This document shows positions 35,643-44,545 of a stretch of DNA of 64,000 bases, in pieces. Below the pieces are notes generated by a model. That model made no database searches and was not told the origin of the DNA. It saw only the letters and a list, made by a program, of their open reading frames with translations. Numbering within the stretch: the stretch's first letter is position 1; each line of letters starts with the position of its first letter. This DNA is from Chromatocurvus sp964613795 (GTDB lineage: Bacteria; Pseudomonadota; Gammaproteobacteria; Pseudomonadales; Halieaceae): contig CAZTJR010000013.1 in the NCBI GenBank assembly GCA_964613795.1, positions 1 through 64,000 of the forward strand, written 5' to 3'. Made by a program: the position numbers and the translations under genes.

Positions 35643-37256
35643 ATGACAAACTCCAGGCAACTCCGAAGCGCAGGCTACTGCGCACCACTCGCCCTCGCAC
35701 TGAGTCTGCTGCTGGCATCTGTCAGCGCGTCGATTCAGGCAAAGGAACATGAACACGACGCGGCAAAGGGCGAAGACGCCGCAGCAAAGAGCGAGCACAC
35801 GTCCCCCCTGCCCGAGCGCACCTTGCCGGTTGACATGTCGCATAGCCAGGATGGGCAGGTCACCATCAAGGGCGAAGCGGTGGATTATCGCGTCACCATC
35901 GGCACCCAGCCGGTCTACGGTGAGGAGGACCGGGCAATCGCAGCGCTGCAATACACCTACTACGAGCGCAAGGGTGTTGATGACACCGCGCGTCGCCCGC
36001 TGTTCATCTCCTTCAACGGCGGACCGGGGTCCGGGTCACTGTGGATGCACCTGGGTTACACAAGCCCGAAACAACTCGTGGTGGACGACGAAGGCTACCC
36101 CGTGCAGCCCTATGGCGTACGCGACAACCCGCACTCCATCCTCGACGTCGCCGACATTGTCTATGTGAACCCGGTAAACACCGGCTTCTCGCGCATTCTG
36201 AACAAGGAGGTGGCACGCGAAACCTTCTTTGGTGTCGAGGCGGATGTGACCTATCTGGCCGACTGGATCGACGTGTTCGTCTCGCGCATCGATCGCTGGC
36301 GTTCGCCAAAATACCTGATAGGAGAGAGCTATGGCACCACCCGGGTATCGGGGCTGGCTGGCGCGCTGCAGAACCGTCACTGGATGTACCTCAATGGCGT
36401 CATCCTGGTCTCACCCACGGGCCTGGGGCTGGAAACCGAGGGACCATCGCCGCGCGCCAACCTGCTCAAGCTTCCTTACTACACGGCGGCCGCACACTAC
36501 CACGGCCAGCTTGAGCCGGCGCTGCAGGAAAAACCACTGCTTGAGCTTCTTGCAGAGGCGGAAGACTTCACCGTCGACGAGCTGCTGCCTTTCCTTGCGC
36601 GTGGCGGTTTTGTCGACACCGGCATGCGCGAGAGCCTGGCAGACACGGTGGCGCGCTACACGGGTCTGAGCAAGCAATTCGTCATGGACTACAATCTCGC
36701 CGTACCCGCGTCGGCCTTCTGGAAGGAACTGCTGCGGGACGAGGGTTTCACTATCGGTCGTCTCGATTCACGTTACCTTGGCCTCGACCGTGTCAACGCG
36801 GGCGAGAGGTACGACTATCCACCAGAACTGACCTCCTGGAACCACGCCTTTGCGCCGGCGATCAACCACTACCTGCGCGATGAGCTCGGCTTCGAGACGG
36901 ACCTGCAGTACTATCTTTTCGGCCCGGTGCGCCCCTGGGAGGGCCGCGGTGAGACCAACGTGGGTGAGGAGCTCCGCCAGGCGATGGCGCAAAACCCCTA
37001 CCTGAACGTCATGGTGCAATCCGGCTACTACGATGGCGCCACGGACTACTTCAGCGCCAAGTACGTGCTCTGGAACCTGGACCCCAGCGGCCGGCTTCGC
37101 GACCGCATGCGTTTTGAAGGTTACGAGAGCGGCCACATGATGTATCTGCGCGCTGAGGACCTGAAAACCTCGAACGAACACATTCGGGAATTCATCCGCC
37201 AGAGCACGCCAGCCGAGGGTGCGCCGGCGAGCTACGGCAGTGTTCGACAGCGCTGA
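35643..37256 (+). CDS. Secreted S10-family serine carboxypeptidase-like protein
   Basis: A 537-residue peptidase with an N-terminal signal (PLALALSLLLASVSASIQAK). SFNGGPGSGSLWMHLGYTSP is the oxyanion-hole block and LIGESYGTTRVSGL holds the nucleophile Ser229. NVMVQSGYYDGATDY carries the Asp and FEGYESGHMMYL the His of the triad. I use the ATG at 35643, with GAGGA seven bases upstream; the ATG two codons earlier has poor spacing. S10 enzymes cut C-terminal residues, often at acid pH, so a periplasmic peptide-scavenging role is likely. It borders the decayed island and converges on a PstS-like gene. Confidence 0.92.
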   Translation: MTNSRQLRSAGYCAPLALALSLLLASVSASIQAKEHEHDAAKGEDAAAKSEHTSPLPERTLPVDMSHSQDGQVTIKGEAVDYRVTIGTQPVYGEEDRAIAALQYTYYERKGVDDTARRPLFISFNGGPGSGSLWMHLGYTSPKQLVVDDEGYPVQPYGVRDNPHSILDVADIVYVNPVNTGFSRILNKEVARETFFGVEADVTYLADWIDVFVSRIDRWRSPKYLIGESYGTTRVSGLAGALQNRHWMYLNGVILVSPTGLGLETEGPSPRANLLKLPYYTAAAHYHGQLEPALQEKPLLELLAEAEDFTVDELLPFLARGGFVDTGMRESLADTVARYTGLSKQFVMDYNLAVPASAFWKELLRDEGFTIGRLDSRYLGLDRVNAGERYDYPPELTSWNHAFAPAINHYLRDELGFETDLQYYLFGPVRPWEGRGETNVGEELRQAMAQNPYLNVMVQSGYYDGATDYFSAKYVLWNLDPSGRLRDRMRFEGYESGHMMYLRAEDLKTSNEHIREFIRQSTPAEGAPASYGSVRQR

Positions 37257-37263
37257 TCCGGTT

Positions 37264-38094
37264 CTACTGTGCCATGCGGGCTATTGGCATGGCGCGCGCT
37301 TTTATAATGACGTCGGCGCCAGCGCTTTCGACAAAATCGAGGAAGTCGCTGGCGCTTTGCGCAGCATTGGGTCGGGCGACGAGAAAGACATCCCGCATCA
37401 GCGTGTAATCGCCATTCAACATGCTGCTGTAATCGGGGCGGATACCATCCAGGGTCAGAGCGCGCAGCCGGCCCTGGCTTGCCAGCACGCGCGTCATGGT
37501 CGTCATGCCGATGGCCCCCGGCGTATCCATGAGCGCCTGCGCCAACTCCCCGGAGCGCTCTTTCGTCTGCACATCCGCGGCCATGGTCAAATGACGGAAG
37601 CACGGTAGCCTGGCCTCCAGCACCTCCATGTCGACCTCCACACGCGGGCGCGCAAAGCGGCGGACCGGCAGTTCCGGGCCACGCAGGTCTGACCAGTGAT
37701 TGTATTCCCCGGCATAAATACCACATAGCTCCGAGGTCGTGATGGCCTCCATGGGGTTACCGGCGGTATTGATGGCCAATACCACCGGCATTTGTGCAAA
37801 GCGGTAGACATCGTAGCCTTGTTCCCGCAGCTCGGCCTCATCCAGACCGTGACTGGCCATAATCAGATCAATACGGTCTTCATCCAGCGCGGCCAGACGT
37901 GCTGCGGAGGGCATTCCCGCGCCGACGGCCACCTTCCGCCCTGGATGAGACGCCATATAGAAGGCCGCAAGCGTGTCGACCAGAGGTCGCGCGCCATTGG
38001 AGCCGTCGATACGCAGTGGTCCCGTGGACGCAGCCCATGCGCAGGAAGAAAGCCACAGGCCGACGAAAAACCAGATGAGTTTGCGCGTCGTCAT
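37264..38094 (-). CDS. PstS-like phosphate-type substrate-binding protein
   Basis: About 276 residues from the ATG at 38094, which has a GGTGGA site upstream. The signal peptide IWFFVGLWLSSCAWA is cleaved before ASTG. LRIDGSNGARPLVDTLAAFY is the PstS-like opening, where Ser and Gly line the anion site. AGEYNHWSDLRGPELPVRRF is the second lobe. No ABC transporter genes lie nearby. The domain may bind phosphate or another anion, or act as a sensor, as orphan PstS-like proteins do. It is divergent from the M20 peptidase gene. Confidence 0.8.
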   Translation of the reverse strand: MTTRKLIWFFVGLWLSSCAWAASTGPLRIDGSNGARPLVDTLAAFYMASHPGRKVAVGAGMPSAARLAALDEDRIDLIMASHGLDEAELREQGYDVYRFAQMPVVLAINTAGNPMEAITTSELCGIYAGEYNHWSDLRGPELPVRRFARPRVEVDMEVLEARLPCFRHLTMAADVQTKERSGELAQALMDTPGAIGMTTMTRVLASQGRLRALTLDGIRPDYSSMLNGDYTLMRDVFLVARPNAAQSASDFLDFVESAGADVIIKARAMPIARMAQ

Positions 38095-38222
38095 TGTTCC
38101 ACCCCTGAAGTTGCCAGTTTCCGGCATTCTACCCTCCTGGGCCGGTGTCGTCGGCATAGCCATCTGTCGCGGTGGGGGTTATCCTCCATCGCTCCATGCC
38201 ATAAAAAATAACAGGTATCGCG

Positions 38223-39809
38223 ATGCCCTCGACGGCTGTAGTGCCCCGATCTCATTGTGCGCAGCGACGTTCTGCGCCGCTGCAGTCTGCCGCGCGCGCC
38301 TTTCTGGGCGCCGCCCTGCTTTCACTGATCGGTGCCGGGGCCACCCTGGCGAAAGACGGCGCCAGCATCGCCCGCGACTTCCACCGCCAGCATGCGCAGG
38401 ACATTATCACCGACTTCGCCAGCTTTCTGCGCCTGCCCAATGTTGCAAGCAACCTGGATGACATGACGGCCAATGCGCACTTCATTGAGCGCTACGTTGC
38501 TGCGCGCGGTTTCACATCACGCGTTGTGTCTGCCGGTGGCGCGCCCTACGTGATCGCGGAGCGGCCCGGAAGCCCGGGGGCGCCCACGGTGCTGATCTAC
38601 GCGCATTTCGATGGCCAGCCAGTGGTGCCCCAGGACTGGGTGTCACCGCCATTCACGCCGACCCTGTGGAGCGCAATGCCGGGCTCGCCCGAAGCGCAGC
38701 GCCTGGATCTCGCTCAGGCATCCTACGATCCTGAGTGGCGCCTGACCGCGCGTGCAGCGGGCGATGACAAGGCACCGGTGATTGCGCTGATGGCCGCCAT
38801 TGACGCCCTGGTCACAGCCGGCGCTATGCCCGACATAGGGATCAAGCTGTTTCTGGACGGTGAAGAAGAGCGCGGCAGCCCCACCCTGGCTGGCATTCTT
38901 GAACAGGTCGGCGAGGATCTTGACGCCGATGTACTGCTGTTCTGTGACGGGCCAATGCACCAGTCCCGCCGGCGACAGCTCACGCTCGGGGTGCGCGGCA
39001 GCATGACGATAGACCTGCGAACCTTCGGGCCGGATCGCCCCCTGCATTCCGGCCACTATGGCAACTGGGCGCCGAATCCCAATGAGACGCTGATGCGGTT
39101 GCTGGTGTCATTGAAGGACGCGCAGGGCCAGCCGGCAATCGAAGGGTTTGTTGAGGATGCAGCACCGGTGTCAGCGCAGGAGCGCGCAGCAGTCCGCGCA
39201 ATGCCCTCCATTGAAGCAGAACTGACAGCCGAGCTGGGTCTGGGCAGCAACGAGATAGACGGAGAACGGGTTGAAGAAGCGATCCTGCGCCCTGCCATTG
39301 TCGTGCGCGGCCTCTATGGCGGCGCGGTCGGTGACAAGGCCCGCAACATCATCGAGCCGGACGCGCAGGCGTCAATCAACGTGCGCCTGGTGCCCGGACA
39401 GACCCCGGAACGTGTTGCCACGCAGTTCAGGGCGCATTTTGCAGATCAGGGCATGACGGTATCGCAGGATGCCCCACCGGCCGGGGCCGCGCGGGAGAAG
39501 CACCTGCAGCTGACGGTGCGGCCCGGCGGGTACCGAGCCTTCCGCACGCCGGTGGATGCACCCATCGTACAGCAGCTGAAGCAGATCATTGACCGGCTGC
39601 CAGGCCCACAAACGCTGATCACACCGACCATGGGCGGCTCGCTGCCGATCTACCTGTTCGAGGAGTCGCTGGACATGCCGATCGTAATCCTCCCCATCGC
39701 GAATCATGACAACAATCAGCATGGCCGCAACGAAAATCTCCGCCTGCAGAACCTGTTCGATGCCATCGAACTGTATGCAGCCTTACTCGTTGGCCTGGCA
39801 GAGCGATAG
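38223..39809 (+). CDS. Exported M20-family metallopeptidase
   Basis: A 528-residue zinc peptidase with an N-terminal signal (FLGAALLSLIGAGATLAK). LIYAHFDGQPVVP (about 121-133) carries the first metal His and the Asp two residues on. FLDGEEERGSPTL holds the catalytic Glu pair. LGVRGSMTIDLRTFG opens the dimerising domain, and IANHDNNQHGRNENL near the end has the last His. This resembles the long M20 dipeptidases. Together with the S10 peptidase 1 kb away it points to peptide turnover outside the cytoplasm. The exact substrate is unknown. Confidence 0.9.
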   Translation: MPSTAVVPRSHCAQRRSAPLQSAARAFLGAALLSLIGAGATLAKDGASIARDFHRQHAQDIITDFASFLRLPNVASNLDDMTANAHFIERYVAARGFTSRVVSAGGAPYVIAERPGSPGAPTVLIYAHFDGQPVVPQDWVSPPFTPTLWSAMPGSPEAQRLDLAQASYDPEWRLTARAAGDDKAPVIALMAAIDALVTAGAMPDIGIKLFLDGEEERGSPTLAGILEQVGEDLDADVLLFCDGPMHQSRRRQLTLGVRGSMTIDLRTFGPDRPLHSGHYGNWAPNPNETLMRLLVSLKDAQGQPAIEGFVEDAAPVSAQERAAVRAMPSIEAELTAELGLGSNEIDGERVEEAILRPAIVVRGLYGGAVGDKARNIIEPDAQASINVRLVPGQTPERVATQFRAHFADQGMTVSQDAPPAGAAREKHLQLTVRPGGYRAFRTPVDAPIVQQLKQIIDRLPGPQTLITPTMGGSLPIYLFEESLDMPIVILPIANHDNNQHGRNENLRLQNLFDAIELYAALLVGLAER

Positions 39810-39864
39810 CGATCGACAGTCAATCCACCAGCGGACGCAGGCCGCATCAGAGAGGAAAACCACA

Positions 39865-40674
39865 ATGACTGAAATAGCCGAAAGCCGCGACGCATCGCTG
39901 CTGCCAAAGACCGTCGCCTATCTCAGTGCGTTTCTGGGTATCGGCATTGCCATGCTTGCACTGGCAGGACCGCTTGCCGTGTGGCTGGGCCTCGGTGACT
40001 TCCGCTTTGGCTTCACGCTGTTGCGCACCGCCAACAGCTGGGCACCGTGGGTCGCGGTCGCCGCGTTGCTGGTGGCGGTCGTGCTCTTCGCCACCGGCAG
40101 AATGACATCGCGACCGGGATTCGCACGTCTCGGCGTACTGGCCCTGATTGGCGCCATCAGCGCTGGCCTCGCCTGGTACGTGCCGCAGACCTTCCGTCCG
40201 CCGGAAGGCACCCCCTCTATCCACGACATCGCGACAGACCCGCAGGACCCACTGGCGTTCGTTGCCATCGTGCCGCTGCGTGCCGACGCGCCCAACAACC
40301 TCGATTATGGCGTGATGCCAGGCGTGGAATCCGTCGAGCAACACATTGAGATGCAGCGCAGCGCCTACCCGGACATTGTGCCGCAGCGCTTTGAGGCACC
40401 GCCGCGCGAGGTATTCGAGCATGCCCTGCAGGCCGTCGACACGCTGGGCTGGGAACGGGTGGCGGCAGATCCCGAGAGCGGCCGCATAGAAGCCACGGAC
40501 ACCACCTTCTGGTTCCGCTTCAAGGATGATGTGGTCATTGAGGTCAAGGAGAGCGCCAGCGGCGGCACAGTACTCAATGCACGCTCGGTTTCCCGGGTCG
40601 GGCGTGGTGATGTCGGCAAGAATGCAGAGCGCCTGCGCGACCTGTTTTCGCTGCTGCGCGCCGACCTGGAGTGA
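39865..40674 (+). CDS. DUF1499 membrane protein
   Basis: A 269-residue protein starting at the ATG at 39865 with AGAGGA upstream. Three hydrophobic segments occupy about 15-115: the first is YLSAFLGIGIAMLALAGPLA, then two more around VAVAALLVAVVLFATG and LALIGAISAGLAWYV. A soluble DUF1499 domain follows, with VPQRFEAPPREVFEHALQAV and TTFWFRFKDDVVIEVKES. The function of DUF1499 is not established. The gene lies 55 bp after the M20 gene and is followed by a tandem repeat and an assembly gap. Confidence 0.85.
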   Translation: MTEIAESRDASLLPKTVAYLSAFLGIGIAMLALAGPLAVWLGLGDFRFGFTLLRTANSWAPWVAVAALLVAVVLFATGRMTSRPGFARLGVLALIGAISAGLAWYVPQTFRPPEGTPSIHDIATDPQDPLAFVAIVPLRADAPNNLDYGVMPGVESVEQHIEMQRSAYPDIVPQRFEAPPREVFEHALQAVDTLGWERVAADPESGRIEATDTTFWFRFKDDVVIEVKESASGGTVLNARSVSRVGRGDVGKNAERLRDLFSLLRADLE

Positions 40675-40701
40675 CATCAGTAACGCAGGGATAAAGACCC
40701 A

Positions 40702-40871
40702 CCGCGCCTAGCCGGCCGCGCCTAGCCGGCCGCGCCNNNNNNNNNNNNNNNNNNNNNNNNNNNNNNNNNNNNNNNNNNNNNNNNNNNNNNNNNNNNNNNN
40801 NNNNNNNNNNNNNNNNNNNNNNNNNNNNNNNNNNNNCCGCGCCTAGCCGGCCGCGCCTAGCCGGCCGCGCC
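40702..40871. repeat. 14-bp tandem repeat array interrupted by a 100-N assembly gap
   Basis: The unit CGCGCCTAGCCGGC repeats two and a half times at 40703-40736. After the gap (40737-40836) the same 35 bases that end the left side begin the right side (40837-40871). As at the recN end, the true array length is unknown. Each unit holds a CTAG and a GCCGGC palindrome. Confidence 0.9.
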
Positions 40872-41173
40872 GAGCTGGCCGCGATCCGTCAGTGGATCGA
40901 TGAGCCCGGGCCGGGCCTGACGTCCCCGCACTCAAAGATCACCGTTAAGGCGCGCTCCCTGGGAGCGCCCGTCGCAGCGCCGCTCTGCGGTTTTTTGCAT
41001 CACAAGCCCCCAGCATCCCGCTCTCTGCCCCTCATCGTGTCGAGGGGCTGTCAGACCATGTGTCGCTTGACAACATCGAACACATCAAAGCCGTCAGCAG
41101 TCCCTTGAGGCCGCATCGATAGTAGCGACTTGGCGCCAGAAACCTGAATTTCTGGGCTTTCCCCACAAAAACT
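40872..41173. other. Intergenic stretch before the five-gene operon
   Basis: No convincing gene is visible between the repeat array and the operon promoter. The stretch holds a seven-base hairpin at 40952-40968, the terminator at 40973-40996, a CCCCTC/GAGGGG hairpin at 41028-41047 and a perfect inverted repeat CCAGAAA-N6-TTTCTGG at 41136-41155. The last may be a second regulatory site for the operon. Confidence 0.5.
40973..40996 (+). terminator. Rho-independent terminator
   Basis: CGCAG (40973-40977) pairs with CTGCG (40985-40989), with an inner CCGC-TCT-GCGG alternative, followed by T6 at 40991-40996. It would end transcripts coming from the DUF1499 side and insulate the operon beginning at 41246. 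Confidence 0.6.
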
Positions 41174-41207
41174 TTGACTACCTCGTTATTTGGGACTATT
41201 TTCCCAA
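41174..41207 (+). promoter_or_regulatory. Promoter of the five-gene operon with a palindromic operator over the -10
   Basis: TTGACT (41174-41179) and TATTTT (41197-41202) are separated by 17 bases, a good sigma-70 arrangement with a start near 41209. A perfect inverted repeat TTGGGA-N6-TCCCAA (41190-41207) covers the -10 box, the classic position for a repressor. The leader to the ATG at 41246 is about 37 bases and carries GAGGAG. Confidence 0.65.
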
Positions 41208-41245
41208 GTGTAGACAAGCCTATGTGTATCTCGAGGAGCAGGATC

Positions 41246-42451
41246 ATGGCCACTATGGAACATTTTTCACGCTGGCACGCCGCCATTGCCCGAAACAGTG
41301 AGCAGCAGATAACCACAGCCACTCGATCATTGCTGAAGCGTATGCACGACAATGTGGCGTCGGAGTCATGGCCGGTCGAGCAGAGTCCTGAGGCCCTGCC
41401 CGGGAATGCACTCAATCACAGTCACTGGTCTTTCACGACGCGGCGGGTGGACCGCGCAAGGGTCAAGACACTGCTCAACGGCAATCTGCAGCCCCGGGTT
41501 GGCGACCTGCTTCTCGCACGTATCGAAACTCTGGGACATCATGGCAAGCTGCAGCTGGTGGATGGCCGGCGGCGGCGGCTTTTCCGCGGTGATCTGATTA
41601 TCGTCGCCTACGCCAATCGTTACGCCTGCGAGCAGTTCGAAGCGGAAGTGCCACAGAGCCTGGCCGGTTGCCATCTGGTCGCCGGCGGCGGGATCGCCGC
41701 TCTTGCGCTGTCGTGGCATGACCGCATCATCAAGGGCCCGACCACGATTCAACCCCTCGGCCTCCTGGCGGATGACCAGGGGCGGCGCATCAACCTCGAG
41801 GATTTCGCACTGCCCGCGCTTCAACCGCGTCCCGCGATACCGCCCCTGTTCGCCGTCGTGGGCACCGCAATGGATGCGGGCAAGACCGAGACCGCAGCCC
41901 ACCTTGTGCGCGGCTTGAAGTCCACCGGGCGGCGTACCGGCTACATCAAGATTACCGGCACAGGAGCCGGAGGAGATACCTGGCTGCTGCAGGACGCCGG
42001 CGCGGACTGCGTGCTTGACTTCACCGATGCAGGACTGCCCTCCACCTACCGGGCGCCCACCGCGCGCATTGAGCATGCCATGGACTTACTGGTGAGCCAT
42101 ATGGCAGCTGCGGGGGTGGACGCCATCGTGATGGAGGTGGCGGACGGCGTTTACCAGAAAGAAACCGCGACACTCCTGCGCTCTTCAACGTTTGCACAGA
42201 GAGTCAGCGGAATCCTGCTCGCCGCCAGAGATGCCATGGGAGCCAGCGCCGGCATCCGGGCGCTAGCTGAACAACCCCGGCCGGTCCTCGCTCTGTCCGG
42301 CCTGCTCTCTGCCTCACCGCTGCAGAGGCGCGAAGCGCAGGCGGCACTCGGCATCGAAAGCTTCAACCGGGAAGAGCTTGCCAGCCCCGCTGTTGCCCGC
42401 CGACTGCTGGCCCGCCTTGCCGACATCGAGCAACTGGAGATGGCGCGATGA
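41246..42451 (+). CDS. P-loop NTPase-domain protein, DUF1611-like (operon gene 1)
   Basis: A 401-residue protein from the ATG at 41246 with GAGGAG upstream. An N-terminal region of unknown fold (about 1-195) has a basic patch GRRRRLFRGD near 107. The C-terminal half is a BioD/MinD-like P-loop domain: Walker A is GTAMDAGKT (206-214) and a Walker-B-like MEVADG sits at 296-301. This layout resembles DUF1611 proteins, one branch of which has been reported to N-acetylate D-glutamate. I cannot assign that reaction here. It is the first gene of a five-gene run and its stop overlaps the next start (ATGA). An ATP- or CoA-using step on an amino acid or peptide is a reasonable guess. Confidence 0.7.
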   Translation: MATMEHFSRWHAAIARNSEQQITTATRSLLKRMHDNVASESWPVEQSPEALPGNALNHSHWSFTTRRVDRARVKTLLNGNLQPRVGDLLLARIETLGHHGKLQLVDGRRRRLFRGDLIIVAYANRYACEQFEAEVPQSLAGCHLVAGGGIAALALSWHDRIIKGPTTIQPLGLLADDQGRRINLEDFALPALQPRPAIPPLFAVVGTAMDAGKTETAAHLVRGLKSTGRRTGYIKITGTGAGGDTWLLQDAGADCVLDFTDAGLPSTYRAPTARIEHAMDLLVSHMAAAGVDAIVMEVADGVYQKETATLLRSSTFAQRVSGILLAARDAMGASAGIRALAEQPRPVLALSGLLSASPLQRREAQAALGIESFNREELASPAVARRLLARLADIEQLEMAR

Positions 42452-43320
42452 CCTCGCTCCAGGTACGTCGCGACAATGGCATCAGCCCCCTCGTTCCCGG
42501 CCAGCTGCAGCAGCAGCGACTGTCGGGCACACCGGATGTGCGGTATTTCGCCTATCGGCCCCGCCGCCTGCAACAGGACCAACCGCCTCTGGTTTATGTG
42601 CACGGTTACAGTCGCCGCGCCGAAGCGCATGCCCGTTCCCTGTTGCCGCTCTGTGATGCGCTGGGCTGTCCGCTGCTCGCCCCCCTGTTCACCCGTGACG
42701 AGCACCCGCGATACCAACGGCTGGGCAAGGGCAGCGACGGACTCCGCGCGGACCGGGTGCTGAATGACTGCCTGGAGGACATGTTCGGCGACGATGCCGG
42801 GGCGATCCGTCTTACCGGCTTTTCTGGCGGCGCCCAGTTCGCGCATCGCTATACCATGGCACACCCAGCGCGTGTGACCCAACTGGTCATCATCGCCGCA
42901 GGCTGGTACACACTCCCCGACAACACGCAGCCCTACCCACTTGGTCTGCACACTCGCCGGGCATTGCGGGGGCTACACCTGAACCCCGAGCGATTCCTGC
43001 GTGTGCCGACGACGGTGATTGTCGGCGACCAGGATACCGGCAGGCAGAATCTTCGCAGCTCACCCGAACTCGACCTGCAGCAGGGGGCAACACGGGTCGA
43101 ACGCGCCCGCAACTGGGTAGCACATATGCGCATCGCAGCCCGCAGCCACCAACTTCCGAGCCGGGTGCAATACCTCGAAATCCCCGATATTGCTCATGAC
43201 TTCGACGCCTTTATTGATCGCGGGCATCTGCTGGCATTGCTGAACGACAGCCTTGATTGCAGTAACCAGACCGATACGCACAAGCATCCGGTGATGCCGC
43301 TGCAGACAGCATCGCTGTAA
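42448..43320 (+). CDS. Alpha/beta hydrolase (operon gene 2)
   Basis: A 290-residue hydrolase. PLVYVHGYSRRAEAHA (47-62) is the oxyanion-hole strand and loop. TGFSGGAQFAHRY (123-135) carries the nucleophile Ser126 in a GxSxG elbow. VGDQDTGRQN offers the acid and EIPDIAHDFDAF the His. The lid region is small, which suits ester, thioester or amide release. The ATG overlaps the stop of the P-loop gene by four bases. In this operon it may release or trim a product made by the other enzymes. No signal peptide is seen, so it should act in the cytoplasm. The specificity is unknown. Confidence 0.85.
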   Translation: MTSLQVRRDNGISPLVPGQLQQQRLSGTPDVRYFAYRPRRLQQDQPPLVYVHGYSRRAEAHARSLLPLCDALGCPLLAPLFTRDEHPRYQRLGKGSDGLRADRVLNDCLEDMFGDDAGAIRLTGFSGGAQFAHRYTMAHPARVTQLVIIAAGWYTLPDNTQPYPLGLHTRRALRGLHLNPERFLRVPTTVIVGDQDTGRQNLRSSPELDLQQGATRVERARNWVAHMRIAARSHQLPSRVQYLEIPDIAHDFDAFIDRGHLLALLNDSLDCSNQTDTHKHPVMPLQTASL

Positions 43321-43342
43321 ACCGGTGCGCGGGGGACAGAAC

Positions 43343-44545
43343 ATGACAGCAGCTGAAGCCAGGGCCGGGCAGGTTCGAGAACGGAAGTCTGGCGAACCTC
43401 CGGCGGTGAAGCCTGAATGGGTAGCCGACGATAATGTGCCGGAATTATCGTCTCGAAGGCGTGCTTCGCGCGCTGGTCCACTGATTGCGGGACTCCTTCT
43501 GATCTCGACACTCATACCCGTGGGCCTGTGGGTTCAGCACCAGTCGGCGTTCGTGGTGTCGCGGGATGCTCTGGTGCGCGCACATCTTTCGGAAATCGGT
43601 ACGCGCATCGAAGGCGTGGTTCGCGAGGTCCGGGTGGATGCGGGGAGCCGGGTCAAGGCAGGGGATGTGCTACTGCACCTCGACGATCGTCATGTCAGGG
43701 CAGAGCTGGCGCAGGCTCGAGCAGAGCACGAGGCCCTCACTGCCGACTATCGCGCGGAGAAAGCCAGTATTGAACTGGAACGCGATCGACTTGGCCTGCG
43801 CATCAGCGGGGCGGAGGCTGAGGTACGTCGTGCCACATCCGCCCTCCAGGCCGCCGCCAGTGAAGCCGATGGCGCCGTGGCGTTCCATCGCACCCGCGAG
43901 TCGCTCCTGCCCGAGCGCCTGATATCGCGGGAAGTCGTGCGCGACGCTGCCGCCAGGGCCAATACCGCACAGGCGCGGGCTGCCGCTGCGGTCGCCGAGC
44001 AGGAGGCGGCCATCCATCTGCTCGCGGAGGCACACCACAGCCAGCGGGAGCTCATCGTGCGCGAACAGCGGCTCGACGTACTCGCAGCAAGGGGCAGAAA
44101 AGCCGAGGCGCGCGTCGCCAGAACGGAAGCGGACCTTGACGCAACCGTGATCCGCGCACCGGTTGACGGTGCGATCATCCGCCGGCTGGCACAGCCCGGC
44201 ATGGCAGTAGACGTCGGCACCCCGATGCTCAGCATGTGGTTCAGCGACAACTCCTGGGTAGAGGCCTGGGTCGACGAAGCCGACCTGTCAGATATCACAA
44301 CGGGCAACCGGGTGCGCGTGACCTCTCCTGCACTCCCCGGGCAGACACTGGAGGGAGTGGTCAGCAGCGTTGGCCTCGCCACCGACTTCGAGATGCCCCT
44401 GGACTATCTGCCCAGATCACGCAGCGAGCGCATGCAGCAAGCGCCGCTGGTAGGGGTCGCGATTCAGCTGCAGAACATGCCCGCACTGCTCAGGCCCGGG
44501 ATGTCTGCCGTCGCCAATATCGAACGCAGCGAGCCGTCATCCTGA
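43343..44545 (+). CDS. HlyD-family membrane fusion protein (operon gene 3)
   Basis: A 400-residue periplasmic adaptor. After about 45 cytoplasmic residues comes one membrane helix (LIAGLLLISTLIPVGLWV). A barrel-sandwich half with IGTRIEGVVREVRVDAGSRV and KAGDVLLHLDDRHVRAEL follows. A long alpha-helical hairpin rich in Ala, Glu and Arg spans about 120-255, and the second half has IRAPVDGAIIRRLAQPGMAV. Such adaptors link inner-membrane pumps to an outer-membrane channel. No ABC or MFS pump lies in the operon; the next gene is a 7TM protein that could be its membrane partner. Its stop overlaps that gene by one base. It implies an export step. Confidence 0.9.
   Translation: MTAAEARAGQVRERKSGEPPAVKPEWVADDNVPELSSRRRASRAGPLIAGLLLISTLIPVGLWVQHQSAFVVSRDALVRAHLSEIGTRIEGVVREVRVDAGSRVKAGDVLLHLDDRHVRAELAQARAEHEALTADYRAEKASIELERDRLGLRISGAEAEVRRATSALQAAASEADGAVAFHRTRESLLPERLISREVVRDAAARANTAQARAAAAVAEQEAAIHLLAEAHHSQRELIVREQRLDVLAARGRKAEARVARTEADLDATVIRAPVDGAIIRRLAQPGMAVDVGTPMLSMWFSDNSWVEAWVDEADLSDITTGNRVRVTSPALPGQTLEGVVSSVGLATDFEMPLDYLPRSRSERMQQAPLVGVAIQLQNMPALLRPGMSAVANIERSEPSS

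Noticed and set aside
40863..40960. Short plus-strand frame containing AELAAIRQWIDE, reminiscent of cytochrome-type C-termini
   Set aside because: It has no start, is cut by a TAG in the repeat just after the gap and lacks any heme motif. Not enough to call a gene.
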